Assembly: GCA_003640385.1 (NCBI GenBank)
Contig: RCAB01000539.1
Span: forward strand, 1 to 40,224
Reading direction: 5' to 3'
Length of the DNA: 40,224 bases
Source of the DNA: Setaria digitata
Lineage: Eukaryota; Nematoda; Chromadorea; Rhabditida; Setariidae
Positions 23,373 through 35,205 of the stretch are shown piece by piece. Each line of letters opens with the position of its first letter. Position 1 is the first letter of the stretch. The notes under the pieces were generated by a model. That model did not search any database. It had not been told where the DNA came from and was given only the letters and a program-made list of their open reading frames with translations. Position numbers and translations under genes: made by a program.

Positions 23373-25087
23373 TCAGTGGAACAAGAAACTGTATGGATAT
23401 CCCTGATACTTACTTCGAAATATGGAAAGCAGTAAACTGAAGAATACAACCACCAGTCCAAGACCAACGAATGCCATAACTGAAAATCGTAATTTAGGTG
23501 GGATTGGACAAATAAGTTTTCTTTCTCTAAGTTTTCCAATATTTTATACTAGAAGGCCTACTTCGTCGTCTTCCAGAATCACCTTTACCATCTGCTGCAT
23601 CATTCATCAGGATGAAACCAGCCGTTATCGCAGCGTACAATACCGCAACTAAGTATGTTTCCGCTACAAGCTACAATTACACAATAATATGCTAGTAGTT
23701 GTAATCTTCAAAGCTAGAAAAAAAAAAAAAAAAAATTGCATTCAAAATTCTGATGTAAACAGAAGTATATTTAGATAAAAGGATCTAGAAAACATATTTT
23801 ATATAAATTTTTTTTTCTAGTTCTCAGCTCCTCGTTCCTATAATAATACAAGACCTTTTTTTTTTTCATTTTTTGTTCTTTAATACCAAGAGGGGTTAAA
23901 ACAGAATCCTACGGTTTTAGAAAAGTAACTTTTAGATTACTCCTACAGAAATAACTATAATTCATAGAGAAAGAGGAAAGAAACAAGCCTGATACTGAGT
24001 GGAACCATGAATAAAACTTGTTTCACGAGTGTGTGAACTGGTCATGACAAACGGAGGACCGTGTATATGATTCCACATCTGACCGCTCATAAAAGCAAAT
24101 ACGACACAAAGGCAAATTAATGCCCAACTTGTACGATTATACAGAAAATCGAGATTATTCCTCCGCATATATAATAATCCTAATACAAGCATTGCCAAGA
24201 GCAAAACAACAGCTGGTGCTGCGTAATTTGGTGGACGAAGAACACGAATCTAAAAAGTAGACTATGCATCATGAAGCTCATAATATTGTCTTCGAAGACA
24301 AGTATTCCCACCTTCAGTATTACCTATTCAATTTCTCTCTAATATTTACATGAGAAAAGAAAATCTCTACATTAATGCAATTTAAAAAAAAAAAAACCAA
24401 ACCTGGATATCTGTTCTTTCAAAAATAAATTTTGCCATGCTATCAGCATCAAAACCTTGTCGTTCAAAATCCATTTGGTCAGCCCTTTTTTTGGCACCTT
24501 TTGATGGAAAATGAAAAAGTACGGGTGCAACATTCAGATTCATCTGCTGGAAGATTTCTGGAGATTCATCATAATCAACAATTGCAAAGTAAAGAGCTTT
24601 CAGTTCCGGATATGCATAACGATATGAATTAGCCAGTATATAAAATTCATCATATGCGGATCTAGAATGTCAAAACAGTAATAAATAATTTCCGCGTACT
24701 GCATCGGAAAAATTCGACATAATTGTTGTTGTTGGAAAAGAAGGAGAGGTAAAAACTTTTGATTCAGAATAATACATTGATCACGAAATCTTACTTGCAT
24801 ATCGCACAATTAACATTTGGAGAAAGTGTCGTAAACATCACAACCATTGAGTAATTTCGTGGTGCACTCCGCACATACGTCTTCCATCGATCCACATTTA
24901 AATTAATCAGTGGCCTTCGATACATCCATTCCTATGGAAAAACATATTAACAATTTTAAAGTTTTTTTTCTTTTTAAATATCAAAAAAGGACAGACCAAC
25001 CTGTAAATTTCTGACTTTTTCATCCAAATATACCCCCTTCTGGCTATAACTTGTTCCCAGAATAATAAGAAATATTATTAACCACAT
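23373..25087 (-). CDS. Oligosaccharyltransferase subunit OST3/OST6 family (MAGT1/TUSC3)
   Basis: ER-membrane subunit of the oligosaccharyltransferase complex that holds acceptor proteins by a thioredoxin-like CXXC during N-glycosylation. Exons in transcript order: 25087-25001, 24931-24795, 24661-24403, 24249-23989, 23670-23562, 23479-23373; 319 residues (human MAGT1 about 335). A signal peptide ([15 protein letters not shown]) leads to a lumenal thioredoxin-like domain with redox motif Cys71-Ala-Ile-Cys74. Four membrane segments follow at about 172-192, 203-222, 254-274 and 287-305. Family signatures are [22 protein letters not shown] and the C-terminal [15 protein letters not shown]. Intron 4 best fits a GC-AG intron (CAG|GC at 23989/23988), which restores the family QLVAETY; the GT alternative four bases on would give QASETY. 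A trans-splice acceptor ends at 25135, leaving a 46-base leader with an overlapping upstream ORF. It lies downstream of the ZMAT2-like gene on the same strand. Confidence 0.95.
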
Positions 25088-25113
25088 AGCTGCTTTTCGA
25101 TATCAACGATCAT
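25078..25113 (-). promoter_or_regulatory. Short upstream ORF overlapping the OST3-like start codon
   Basis: In the predicted leader an ATG at 25113 opens an 11-codon frame ([11 protein letters not shown]) that ends in TAA at 25078, overlapping the main ATG at 25087 in another frame. If trans-splicing uses the acceptor ending at 25135, this uORF is in the mRNA and could lower translation. Confidence 0.4.
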
Positions 25114-25133
25114 GTACAAAGTAATTCGTCCGC

Positions 25134-25705
25134 TCTGAAAAACTATGAAAAAATTACTGTCAATCTGAAATTCTTTATTGACCTGAAGGAAGCTCTTATA
25201 AGTAATACACTGTGCTGTGCAGATTTTGCAAAACCAAAATTATGCCTTACTTGTTTGGGTTTTTCAGCAAAGATAAACTATGGATTGTAGAGTAAAAGAT
25301 GGCATTATGCAACTGCATATTTTTAAATTTTTGGAAACAGTGAAACCGCAAAATACACCCAGCCTGTTAAAGCCGAAGAACAGCAATGAAATGTAAGTAT
25401 AATGAAGAGACATCAACAATTTATTCATAATGCTAAAAAAAGTACGATATAGCAAAAATCCACATAAAACAAAGAAATTTTAGTTCCAATAAATATGCAT
25501 TTTTCCTTTTTTTCCAGATCACAAATTTGAAGGCTGACATCTAAAATAATATATACTTTTAGACCGAAATGATAGTCTGACTTCGGAATATTATATCATT
25601 CTCCCGTAAATTACCAAAGATATGATCTATTCTTCCAGATGTAATATCAGAAAAATAGTTTAAGACACTTTATGTACATATAAAAATATAAAAAAAGACC
25701 GAATA
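25134..25705. other. Intergenic spacer between ZMAT2-like and OST3-like genes
   Basis: About 570 bases between the ZMAT2 stop and the OST3 trans-splice acceptor on the minus strand. The open frame at 25264-25455 has no protein-like features. The spacer is longer than the roughly 100 bases typical of C. elegans operons. Confidence 0.5.
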
Positions 25706-26626
25706 TTATGATTTTTTACTAGTACCAAAACCACCAAATCCCATAGCTGCTGCAACTTCGTTATCCACTTGAACATCCGGATATTTCCGTTTTTTCTGTT
25801 CCAAACGTTTGGATTTCTTATAATCAGCCATACGTGCCTTAATACTATGGCTTACAAACAAATTCGCTACATATCGATTATTTAAATAACTTATAAGATC
25901 TACAAATAGATTACACACACCAAAAAGTACAGAGAAAATGCACATACCTCCTCCTCTTTCAAATCATCTAGCCTTTCGTGTAAATCATCTTCTTTTTTCT
26001 GCATTTCTCCTGCAAGTTGTTGACTAAAATTCCCGCAATTCTTTAATATTATATATATCAAGGAGAGCATTAAGAGGACGTTAGAAGGGATTTTGATAAA
26101 ACATAATACAGATGCCTTACGTTGAGCCTTTTTGAAAGCAAATCGTTGGCGCACTTCTTCCAGTGTGCTTCGTTTTATCTTCATACTCATGCCCATATTA
26201 CGCTGATGATTTTTTCCGTTAATGTGATCTAAGAAATTAATGGAATCTTTTACAACACAATCACAGACATCACAATAGTATCCACCAGTTTCAGCTGACG
26301 GTGTCGTTTTGTTGATGACTACTGTACGGCCAACTTTTGATTCCAAATCAACCTTAAAATTTTCTCAACTAAGTACTTTTTCCTAATATAGAAAAATTTT
26401 CAGCGAAAATTAAATACATTAAACTGCTAACTTTATATTCTCGAGCTTTTAACAATTCTCGTTTCACTTTCGGCTCATCCGGGAAACGTGGCAGCTTACG
26501 CTTTCCCTTCACCTCTTCATCTTTCTCCGCCAATAATCGTTCTTGCGCTTTTCGCTCATATTCCTCCCGATCCCATTTTCGTCGATGATCAATGTTTGCG
26601 GAACTAGTAGGATCATAAGTTGACAT
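25706..26626 (-). CDS. snu-23: U1-type zinc-finger spliceosomal protein ZMAT2/Snu23
   Basis: Nuclear component of the U4/U6.U5 tri-snRNP and pre-catalytic spliceosome. Exons in transcript order: 26626-26432, 26352-26121, 26009-25948, 25837-25706; in phase, 206 residues (human ZMAT2 199). The N-terminal segment has the family [19 protein letters not shown] and a basic [10 protein letters not shown] patch. The matrin/U1-type finger is Cys92, Cys95, His108, His114 (CX2CX12HX5H) in YYCDVCDC...[11 protein letters not shown] charged helical region ([17 protein letters not shown], then [19 protein letters not shown]) leads to the conserved end [15 protein letters not shown]. The start follows acceptor TTTTCTTCAG by nine bases, a typical trans-splice site. 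Exon 3 starts at the second AG (CTTGCAG) because the first gives the wrong frame. Confidence 0.95.
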
Positions 26627-26635
26627 AGTGATTTG

Positions 26636-26644
26636 CTGAAGAAA
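26636..26644 (-). other. Probable spliced-leader acceptor of the ZMAT2-like mRNA
   Basis: TTTCTTCAG on the minus strand lies nine bases upstream of the ATG, with no good upstream donor exon recognised. This fits an SL trans-splice site, but the leader itself is not in the window. Confidence 0.5.
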
Positions 26645-27069
26645 AAAAGATGTAGGATGATGCACCGTCCATTGTCAGAGTGAAATATACCAGAAACTGA
26701 CTGATCGGGGATGAAAATCAGAACTGGAAAGGTATATGTCTCCTCATAAAATTACTCATTTGCATTAGCGTAGAATTATAAAGGTTCTTGGCGAAACTTG
26801 GGTCCGAATTACACTGAACACACACTATTAACAAGGAATCAGTAGCAATGAAATTAAGGAAAGACCGCTCAACTGAATTAAGGTCGTGTAAAACATAAAC
26901 ATCACGTCGAAAAACAAACAAACCGTGACGCAACGTGAAACGCACGACTATACGACCCACGTGAAACACGTCTGTCAAATGAAAACTACTCATGAAACGA
27001 AGCAACAGTTCTCAATCATGTGTAAGCATCTCTTTCGCTTTCCGGTGGCTGATGGTAGGCTAGATGATG
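26645..27069. promoter_or_regulatory. Upstream region of the ZMAT2-like gene, rich in ACGTG motifs
   Basis: About 425 bases, GC-richer at 26880-27010, with several ACGTG/CACGT elements including a palindromic CACGTG at 26958-26963. The 95-codon minus-strand frame at 26718-27005 shows no family features. A promoter is plausible; alternatively this is spacer in an operon led by the frame at 27642. Confidence 0.35.
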
Positions 27070-27642
27070 TCAACAGTTCTGAATCAGTATGATACTTTTC
27101 TTTTGGATTCGTAAAGTTTGTAAAGATTGAAACAGTAACAATTGTGAAATGTTTAAGTCGCAGTAAAAAGAATGTACTCTTTCTTCCATTTCATCTGTGT
27201 TTCGTAAGGATTTTTTTGATTGTGTTTCATGCACTTTCAGAATTATTAACCCAAATTTAGATAATGTAGAAGTAACATATTGTAGATAGTGTATCCTTTT
27301 TTCTTTCTTTTCATTTTCCTTGTATTTTATTGGTTTCTTTTTCTGATGAGTTTTCACGCATCTATCAAAATTATCAGTTTCTTGAGTAACAAGCAAGTCG
27401 AGATAAAGTATAATTCCTTTTTTCACTTCTCCCTCCTCCCAACTCTTTCTCTCTCCCTCTACTACTTCTTCTCTGATAAATTTTGATGTTATCACTATAC
27501 TAAAATTATCACTGTCTAGAAATGTTTGAATTGCATAAGTGAATTTCGAATGTTTATCTAAGCCATCAGTTTTCGTTTTTCTGCTACTATTAGTTTCGTT
27601 GTAATGTGAGGAAGATGTAGGAGGATATATGCTGCATCTCAT
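27070..27642 (-). CDS. Unrecognised single-exon protein, 190 residues
   Basis: This is the longest uninterrupted frame in the window, far longer than expected by chance at this AT content (three stop codons would come on average every dozen or so codons). A consensus acceptor TTGTTACAG ends eight bases before the ATG, as at trans-spliced starts elsewhere in this window. The protein is polar and lysine-rich, with a basic stretch (KTHQKKKPIKYKENEKKEKR) near residues 108-127. It has no signal peptide, no membrane segment, and no motif that I recognise. It lies 434 bases upstream of the ZMAT2-like transcript on the same strand, so it could be the first gene of a three-gene operon. It may instead be a noncoding or lineage-specific frame; its function is unknown. 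Confidence 0.42.
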   Translation of the reverse strand: MRCSIYPPTSSSHYNETNSSRKTKTDGLDKHSKFTYAIQTFLDSDNFSIVITSKFIREEVVEGERKSWEEGEVKKGIILYLDLLVTQETDNFDRCVKTHQKKKPIKYKENEKKEKRIHYLQYVTSTLSKFGLIILKVHETQSKKSLRNTDEMEERVHSFYCDLNISQLLLFQSLQTLRIQKKSIILIQNC

Positions 27643-27649
27643 CCTCTTC

Positions 27650-28185
27650 TCTGTAACAATTGCTTGCTGATAGTCGAATAAATTAGTCTCTTTAGTTTTA
27701 ACTTCTTCCTAGCACTTCTCGCTTTCCCTAGTTAATTCCAGTTATGTACATTTCCGATTACTGTTTCGGAAGTTATTTATTTACTTATTTTTTGCTAATT
27801 TTATTCGTTTTTTATCACAACTTGTTGTATGATTTTATTTGAAAATGAAAAAAAAAGAGAATTGGAAAAGTTTGATAACAATGTTAAAATATATTAATTA
27901 TTGATTATTTAATATATATCTGTTGCTTTAAATTATATCAATTTTAACATTACTGCAGTTATTTAACTCAAGTATCGGAAATTTTGTATTTTTTCGCATT
28001 GTATCTGCAAATCATAAATAAAAATATCCTTTTTTTTGGTAGTTCTATTTACCTTGTTTTTTAAAAATAATATTTTTCTTCATTTTTTTTTTTAATTTTT
28101 CGCAGTTGTTTTGTTTTTCTTACTTTATTTCCATTGTTTTTCTCGTCAAGACGAGAAATCACAATTTTTTTATTTTATCTTTCAG
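27650..28185. promoter_or_regulatory. Divergent intergenic region between the 27642 frame and RSU1
   Basis: About 535 AT-rich bases separating two divergent transcription units, so any promoters for both lie here. T-runs are frequent near 28030-28095; no specific site was recognised. Confidence 0.35.
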
Positions 28186-28212
28186 TTTCTTCAATTTCTG
28201 AGACAAGATAAG

Positions 28213-30637
28213 ATGCCGATAATAAGTAAGGCAGATCGGAACCGTGATGAAGCAAGTACAGAAATAGAACATATTGACCGGGGAATTCATTCATTTCAAG
28301 AAATTTCTCATATATGTCAGTTTCTGCCTTATATCATTTGCTATTCTTATTCATGATTTTATTTTATGAGGATTGGAAATATTCGTTTCACGCTGTCCGG
28401 CAACTTTAATAAATAGCAGTTGGGAGTAGTTAGATTTTATTATTATGAGGAATATATTTTTTTTAGAGTAGAGGATATTCTATTATCACTTATCACTTGC
28501 TATGAAATATTTCTTAGCGTGTTGTATTATCAAGTGTTTAATTATTTAATATAATTTTTTGAAACACTTTAATATATTACTAGATATTTTGCATATTCTA
28601 TTATTTTATTTCAGTCAATAATATGGCTTTGAAAAGATTGATTTTGAGTCACAACAAAATTTCTTCCGTTCCACCAAGTATCGCTGATTTGGTTAATTTA
28701 GAGGTATACTTGTTAATTTTTCAGCAGTTTTGACTAGTTTCAAAGGCAGAACTGGGTATGTCAATATTTATATACTCAGAAAAAAATTTTTTTTAGAGTT
28801 TGAATCTGTGGAATAATCAGATTGAGGAATTGCCGACATCAATATCATCACTGAACAAATTGCGAATTCTAAATTTGGGGTCAAAATTTCGTAATCTTTT
28901 TTATCAATAGAAATTATCAACGAATCTTTATCAATATTCTCATAACAAAGTATCACATGGGTAATCCAAGGAATTGTGATCTTTTATTCTGTTGACCATA
29001 ATTTATTACTGCTCCGGAAATTGGCAAGTTTTATCTGAAGTAAATTTTCAGGATGAACCGGTTAAATATATTGCCGAGAGGTTTCGGATCATTTCAAGCA
29101 TTGGAAATACTAGATCTAACATACAATAATTTGAATGAACGAAGTTTACCGGGCAATTTCTTTTTTATGCGTTAGTTCATTTCGATTTCTAATTTCAAAG
29201 ATTCCACATTTATCTGCATGATGGCTCTATCTTTTATGACTGTAATTATTTGTGCTAGTGATTTTATCACTTTGATATCAGTGTGTTCACCACTTTAGAT
29301 AACATACACCGATTTCAGATCTGCTTTTTAATATCTTGATGCTATACTTTTTTTAATAAGATTTGCTTACTACTTAACCTTAATAGGTGTTGCTGTTAGT
29401 CGCNGCGTTGCTGTTAGTCGCTTCCAATGTTGATGAATTTATAGGTAGAAATCATGACGAGATATTACTAGCTTTAGTCTTTAATTAAAAGCTTCATGAT
29501 GATATTTATCGCTTTAGAATTGAACGTAGAATAAAATTCCAATTGAAAATGCGAAGGTTCTTTGCCTTTTTTGTTTCTATTTTTACTTTTTCGTTTTGTT
29601 GCAGTNTTGCTGTTAGTCGCTTCCAGTGTTGATGAATTTATAGGTAGAAATCATGACGAGATATTACTAGCTTTAGTCTTTAATTAAAAGCTTCATGATG
29701 ATATTTATCGCTTTAGAATTGAACGTAGAATAAAATTCCAATTGAAAATGCGAAGGTTCTTTGCCTTTTTTGTTTCTATTTTTACTTTTTCGTTTTGTTG
29801 CAGTTCTATATTTCCAGCAACATTACGTGCTTTATATTTGGGTGATAATGATTTCGAATATTTACCTGCTGATATTGAAAATCTTTCAAGTTTACAAGTT
29901 TTGGTCTTACGTGAAAATGATTTACTTGCACTACCAAAAGAAATCGGTAGATTATATCGTTTAAAAGAACTCCATATTCAGGTATTTTGATTTATAGCAT
30001 TAAATTGCTTCTTTTTCTTTTTTTTTTTTGCTGAATGGTATGATCGGCCTATTTATGTAAAAATAGTGGATAGAGGTTTCCATATATTAACTTTGTTTTA
30101 ATTCATTCGTCGAGGTTTTAACGGAAACGTTATTGCTGTAAAATCGTCGAGAATTCATTTTAAATCAGGTGGAAAGAAAGATGTTTAGGTCTTAATTTTT
30201 AAGGGAAATCGCTTAACAGTTTTACCACCAGAAATTGCCGGATTGGATCTTGTTGGCCCGAAACGAGTTCTCCGACTTGAAAATAATCCATGGGTACAGG
30301 CACTAGCGGAACCATTAACAAAAGGTATGTATATTGTTTGAGATTAACCTAAATATAGTATCAAGCTGCGTTAACTAAGTAACTATCAGTCAAGTGACGT
30401 GAAAATTAGGATTAAATGGGAAACGGTTGGTTGCTAAAATTTATTAACTAAGATCATTTTTGATATTGAATTGATACGAAGTAACTTTTAGGTCCGTTGG
30501 CTTTAATGGAATACATTCGATCAGATTCGTATAAATATCATTATGGTCGTCAAGAATCGGGAACCGGTGTAGCACCGCCAAAAGCTCGAAATAAGGATAA
30601 AAAAGTTAGTAGACAGAAAGTAAAACAGGGATGTTGA
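28213..30637 (+). CDS. rsu-1: Ras suppressor protein 1 (leucine-rich repeats)
   Basis: Leucine-rich-repeat protein that in animals binds PINCH in the ILK-PINCH-parvin complex at integrin adhesions, such as nematode muscle attachments. Exons: 28213-28315, 28615-28703, 28797-28879, 29052-29170, 29818-29981, 30204-30324, 30492-30637; in phase, 274 residues (human 277). Consecutive LRRs run from about residue 35 to 205; recognisable blocks are LILSHNKISSVPPSIADL, NNQIEELPTSISSLNKL, GMNRLNILPRGFGSFQALE, LDLTYNNLNERSLPGNFF, TLRALYLGDNDFEYLPADI and GNRLTVLPPEIAGLDL. The capping ENNPW and YIRSDSYKYHYGR segments match the family C-terminus, which ends in a basic tail. The start follows acceptor ATCTTTCAG (ending 28185). 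Intron 4 contains two Ns and a 198-base duplication that does not touch exons. Confidence 0.95.
29389..29804. repeat. 198-base duplication around N at 29606, plus N at 29404 (probable assembly scar)
   Basis: Bases 29408-29605 and 29607-29804 are equal in length and differ at one base (TTCCAATG versus TTCCAGTG), separated by a single N. A second N at 29404 is likewise flanked by a 15-base direct repeat (GTTGCTGTTAGTCGC at 29389-29403 and 29407-29421). All lie in RSU1 intron 4, so the intron is probably about 200 bases shorter in the real genome. Confidence 0.88.
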
Positions 30638-30952
30638 CGTATTTGAAGCCCAAGTAGTGCGATATGAATATGTGATTCTGAAGCATATTTAATCCGTGAT
30701 GATAGTTTAATTTATAAAAAATTTTTTGAAACATGCCAATCATTCTGCATTTTCTGTGTCCTGCAAAATTTATTATCGTAACCGTCGAATTTTTATAAAT
30801 TTGACCTATAATAACTTTGCAGAAGAAAATTTTATCATTATAATAACTATTTGAAAGTCGAATTTTTGAGATGAAAAGAGCATAATTCTGCATTAAAATA
30901 TGTGATGTAACTCCTTCGTTCAGCGTTTATCGTTATTGTTTAAAAAATACAA

Positions 30953-30969
30953 AATAAAATTGCAATAAA
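30953..30969 (+). other. Two polyadenylation signals downstream of RSU1
   Basis: AATAAA occurs at 30953-30958 and again at 30964-30969, about 320 bases after the RSU1 stop codon and before any other plus-strand gene. Confidence 0.45.
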
Positions 30970-33900
30970 ATTAGAGAAACTAATGGTTTTTCTTCTGGTG
31001 ATGATATAGTTTGCATTATTTTATGCCTTTTTCGAAATCTCTTTGTTCTGTGACATGCATTTGAAATGTATATACATATGTAATGGTTTTAATAACTAAT
31101 CGTTTCTGCAGTTTGGGATTTATAAATATTTTTTGTACTTTTCTTAGTATTTGTATCGGAAATACTATAAATGCCGCCTATCTACTTCATTATTTTGCTA
31201 GATTTTGCATTTGCTATAACATCTAAAAATAAATATTCCAGAATTTTGCTACAAATAAATTTCGATACCACTATTAATACCTCTATTTTGTCATTCATTT
31301 TCTGTTTTTGAGTGGACATGAAAAAGATTTATTATAAACTATTTATGTTATATGCTTTGAAATATTAAATTCTTCGGATTTCAACGTTATTTCAGTATTT
31401 TTTTCCGGGAATACAATATCATAAAAGCTAGCGGTTATGCCTGAAAGTTGAATTTTGTAGTTGGCATGGGATATATATATTTTCAAAGAAAAAAGAAAGA
31501 CAACAATGTGTTGAAATCCTGTAAATGTTTCGATCCTTTTTTTTTTCGGATTTCAGCAAATATGTCTTAGTCAATAATGAAATTATTGTTAATAAATATT
31601 GAAACTGTGTGCAAATTGACAAAAAGACGAGGAAATATGTTGTCTGGATTTGGGAATTAAGAAAATTTTTGTAATAATTGGTTAGAAAATATCTGAAACA
31701 AATTTGGTATTTCGGAAAATTGAGTGGTTAGCTTTTCATAACTCTGTAGCGTCTCAATCTGAAATTTAATACTAGAATTTGGAATTTGTTCAGAATAGGT
31801 GACAACTTCTAAATTTCTTTCTCCAGTTCTGTAAAAAGAAGCAAAAAGTTTGTTCCTTTGTTTGGTAAATAAGTCCAAAAAATCTCCGCGAATTTTTAAA
31901 AAATATTGTTTCCCAAAGGAAATCGTTTGATTATTTGAACTGATAAGGAAACGTACAAAATTATTATCAGAGAAAAAAAAGGGAAAGCAAAATATCAGAA
32001 TTTTGGAATTGAAAATTGGAAAAAAAACTGCTGGGAATAGATAATTTTGGAAAAACATGCGCATAAAATTATTCAAGGAATGTTTTTGTAAAGATGTGCC
32101 TAGAAATGTTTAAAATATACAAATAATTAATGTATACATAAAAAGAAAACAAAAAAAATTAATGGATGAAAGGGAAAGTTAAGCTTTGATAGTCAATGAT
32201 AATGCTGATAAAACTATTAGTCAGATGAAATGTCAGGAGTGCCAGCAGTAGAACGATAAAAATCGATTGATTGGAAATCTGAAAGTGTTCTGCTATTTTT
32301 AAAATACTTTCATTGTTGATAGGATTGCCCATGCATATAATGGATTATATCGTGATCATTTCCAAAAGCTTATCATAACATCGCTGATAAGTGAATGGAA
32401 GAAAAATAACAAACTGCAATTTGATAATCAGTGGATCAAACGATTAGATTTAATAGCAGTTAACATCTAATAAGTAAAGTGCAAAACATACCTGAATGTT
32501 GCAAAAGTAATTGGTAAATATTTTAGTTTTTGATTAACTGACAAACAGCAAATAATATAATCATGGATTTAATTATCTATACGGTTAGATTAGGGCAAGA
32601 GAAGTGGAGGTAATATTATATTATACGGAGAATTAACAAACGTACATAGAAGGCGAGTGAGCAAATTTCTGAGTAAATATTTAAACATTTCTGACAATGA
32701 GTGATTTCAGTGATAAAGAAATGATTAGACAGATTGATCGGAATGTTGCTAGAGCGTCAGCAGTGGAAAAAATCAGGATTTGGGACTTTTTTATCGTTGG
32801 ATCGAAGAGTTTAGCAAGTTTCATCAACAACGAATATCAACAAGAAACATTTAAATTTTTTTTTTTTTTAAATTTATATATTCGTTGTTAGACAAAACTC
32901 GACCAACCACTCCAAAGGCTTATAGGTTAAATAGAGAAATCAATATTATCATGTGATTAAGAACATATGAATGGAAAATTTCAGAAAATAAATTCATATT
33001 TCTTTGAACTGCAAATAAATAAATTACTAAATAATTTTTTTCTTTTTTTTTATAATTAATAATTGGAAGGGGAATGAATGAGAAGAGGGAGGAAAGGGAA
33101 TGAATGGAAGAATGGAAAATGATTATGATATTTTCGGGAAATGTGTGAACAAAATGTAATTTACCTCCTGTCTTTTTTTTCTTCGTTCTTTCCATTCTAT
33201 TTATTTTACCAATTTTAAAAGCATTTTTTTCCAAAGAAAAAAAAAGAAATCAATAAATTAAATAAAGAAAAAAGAAGAAAAGAAAAGGAGTAAGAACGCA
33301 ATGATTAAAACAGAACCTTCAAGAATTTTTATGAAAATTATCAAATTAATTTTTTCAGGGGAAAAACTTTCCGATGAACTTTTTATTTCGTTTTCTTTTT
33401 TTAAATTTTAAATGAAAAATGCTGTCTCAACAGGTTCTCAGATGAAGATTTGCTTTCCAAATATATGTTGCGTATTGGAACTTAAATAAAGGGAAAAAAT
33501 CTTCCTTGTTTAAAAATGTCAGAATGATAGTTTAATATCTATCTGTTCATTGATACTATTTACTTTCCTACTAAAGCTTCGCTACTTTTTGCTTGTTTAA
33601 AAAAGAAAATCTTTTTTCTTCACTTCCTTCATTCCTTTCCTTTTTTTTTTCGTTTTTTTTTTTTCCTTTCAATCAAATCTTTAAATGCGTTTGAAATTTG
33701 CATCTTCTTTCACTTGAGAAACGGATTTTGTTGGACACTTATAAGACATTCATCATCGTCTTTTTCCAAAATCAATTCATCTCCTTCAAATCTGAAGTTT
33801 CTTTTTTTCTTTTTCGTTCAAATTCGATTTAGAAAAAAAGGACAAAAGAAAAGAAAAAAGAATAAATTAAAGTAAAAAACTTCGAGTTTTACATATTCAT

Positions 33901-34359
33901 TTAAAATATATTTAAGAATTATATTTATTTAAGAGTCAATTATTCTATTGTGATCGAAATTGGTACTGTAGTTGGATTGGTGATTACGGTACTGCTAGTG
34001 TATTTTGGTTATTCTTTAGACTTCAAGAGTACTGGTTTCTTTTAGTTTTTTCTTCCTCTTTCTTTATTTTTGCCTTTTTCAAACACGTTATGAATTACAA
34101 ATTGAGGAATTTGTATAGATGAAGATTAGACTGTCAGAATTCAGTATTTCTGGAAGAATTTTAAAGAAACATTTTAATCAATCCTTCATCATACAGTGGT
34201 AGTTTTAGAAACGAATTGTAAATGAAATAGGTTCTTACCAAAATTTAAAATAAATATTGAGTTTTGAAACTTCGAACGAAACTTAAATTTGATTGCAAAA
34301 TGGCAAAGCTTCATCTAATTTTCATTTGTATAACCACAAATATTCCGAGCCATACAGTG

Positions 34360-34390
<31 letters not shown>

Positions 34391-35205
34391 TACATAAAAA
34401 ACATATTAGAATAGAAACAAATGAATAAATTGTGCTGAATAACAAACAGCCAATAGCAGACTGAAATGAATGAATGTTAATTTGAAGCAAACTAAATAAT
34501 TTATCTAAATGAATAACGGAAAAAAGATGCGTAAAAAAAGAAGAAAAAATGAAAGGCTGAAATAAAATAAAATTAAATTATTTTATTTATAGATTCATTG
34601 ATCTAGGAATTATAATTGAAAATTTAAAAAAAATAGTAACTTATTCTTTTTGCATTAATTTATGCTTAAATGTAGAGTTGATAGAACTGAATGATCAGTA
34701 AAGATCGACAAATCAATTAGTTTATATTATTTGATATGTAAATAATAAAAGTAAGCATCTTAGCATGCTTTGAACTCAGTCATTATATGTTTTGGATCAG
34801 CTGCTACAGCAAATTGGATTTGATTTTTGTTTTTCAGAAAAAAAGTCAATAAAAGGATTCAATTCAATTATTTGGAATTTTGCTGTAGTTACTAGTTTTG
34901 TTTAGTATAACCTTTTTCCTTTTCAATTTTCAAGTACCTAAAACGCTAAGATTTGAAATACCCGATTTGAAGAATATTTGTTGATTGTCTTAACAACTAT
35001 AATATTGCCAATGATCTGAAAACTTCCGAATGTTGAAAATGTTACTTTTACAAAAAGCGCAAATTTTTGATACGCGTTGATAAATACAAAAAGATATATT
35101 CTTTAATGATGTAATTTTGAAACAAAAACTGCAAGACGATCATTAAAATTTCTTTTTCCAAGGAATCTTGCAAATGGAATTTTTATGGCTAAAATAAAAC
35201 TGATT

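Noticed and set aside
32697..32891. Plus-strand frame MSDFSDKEMIRQIDRNVARA...
   Set aside because: The first 50 residues look somewhat protein-like, but the end is a poly-F tract, no acceptor precedes the ATG and no family is recognisable.
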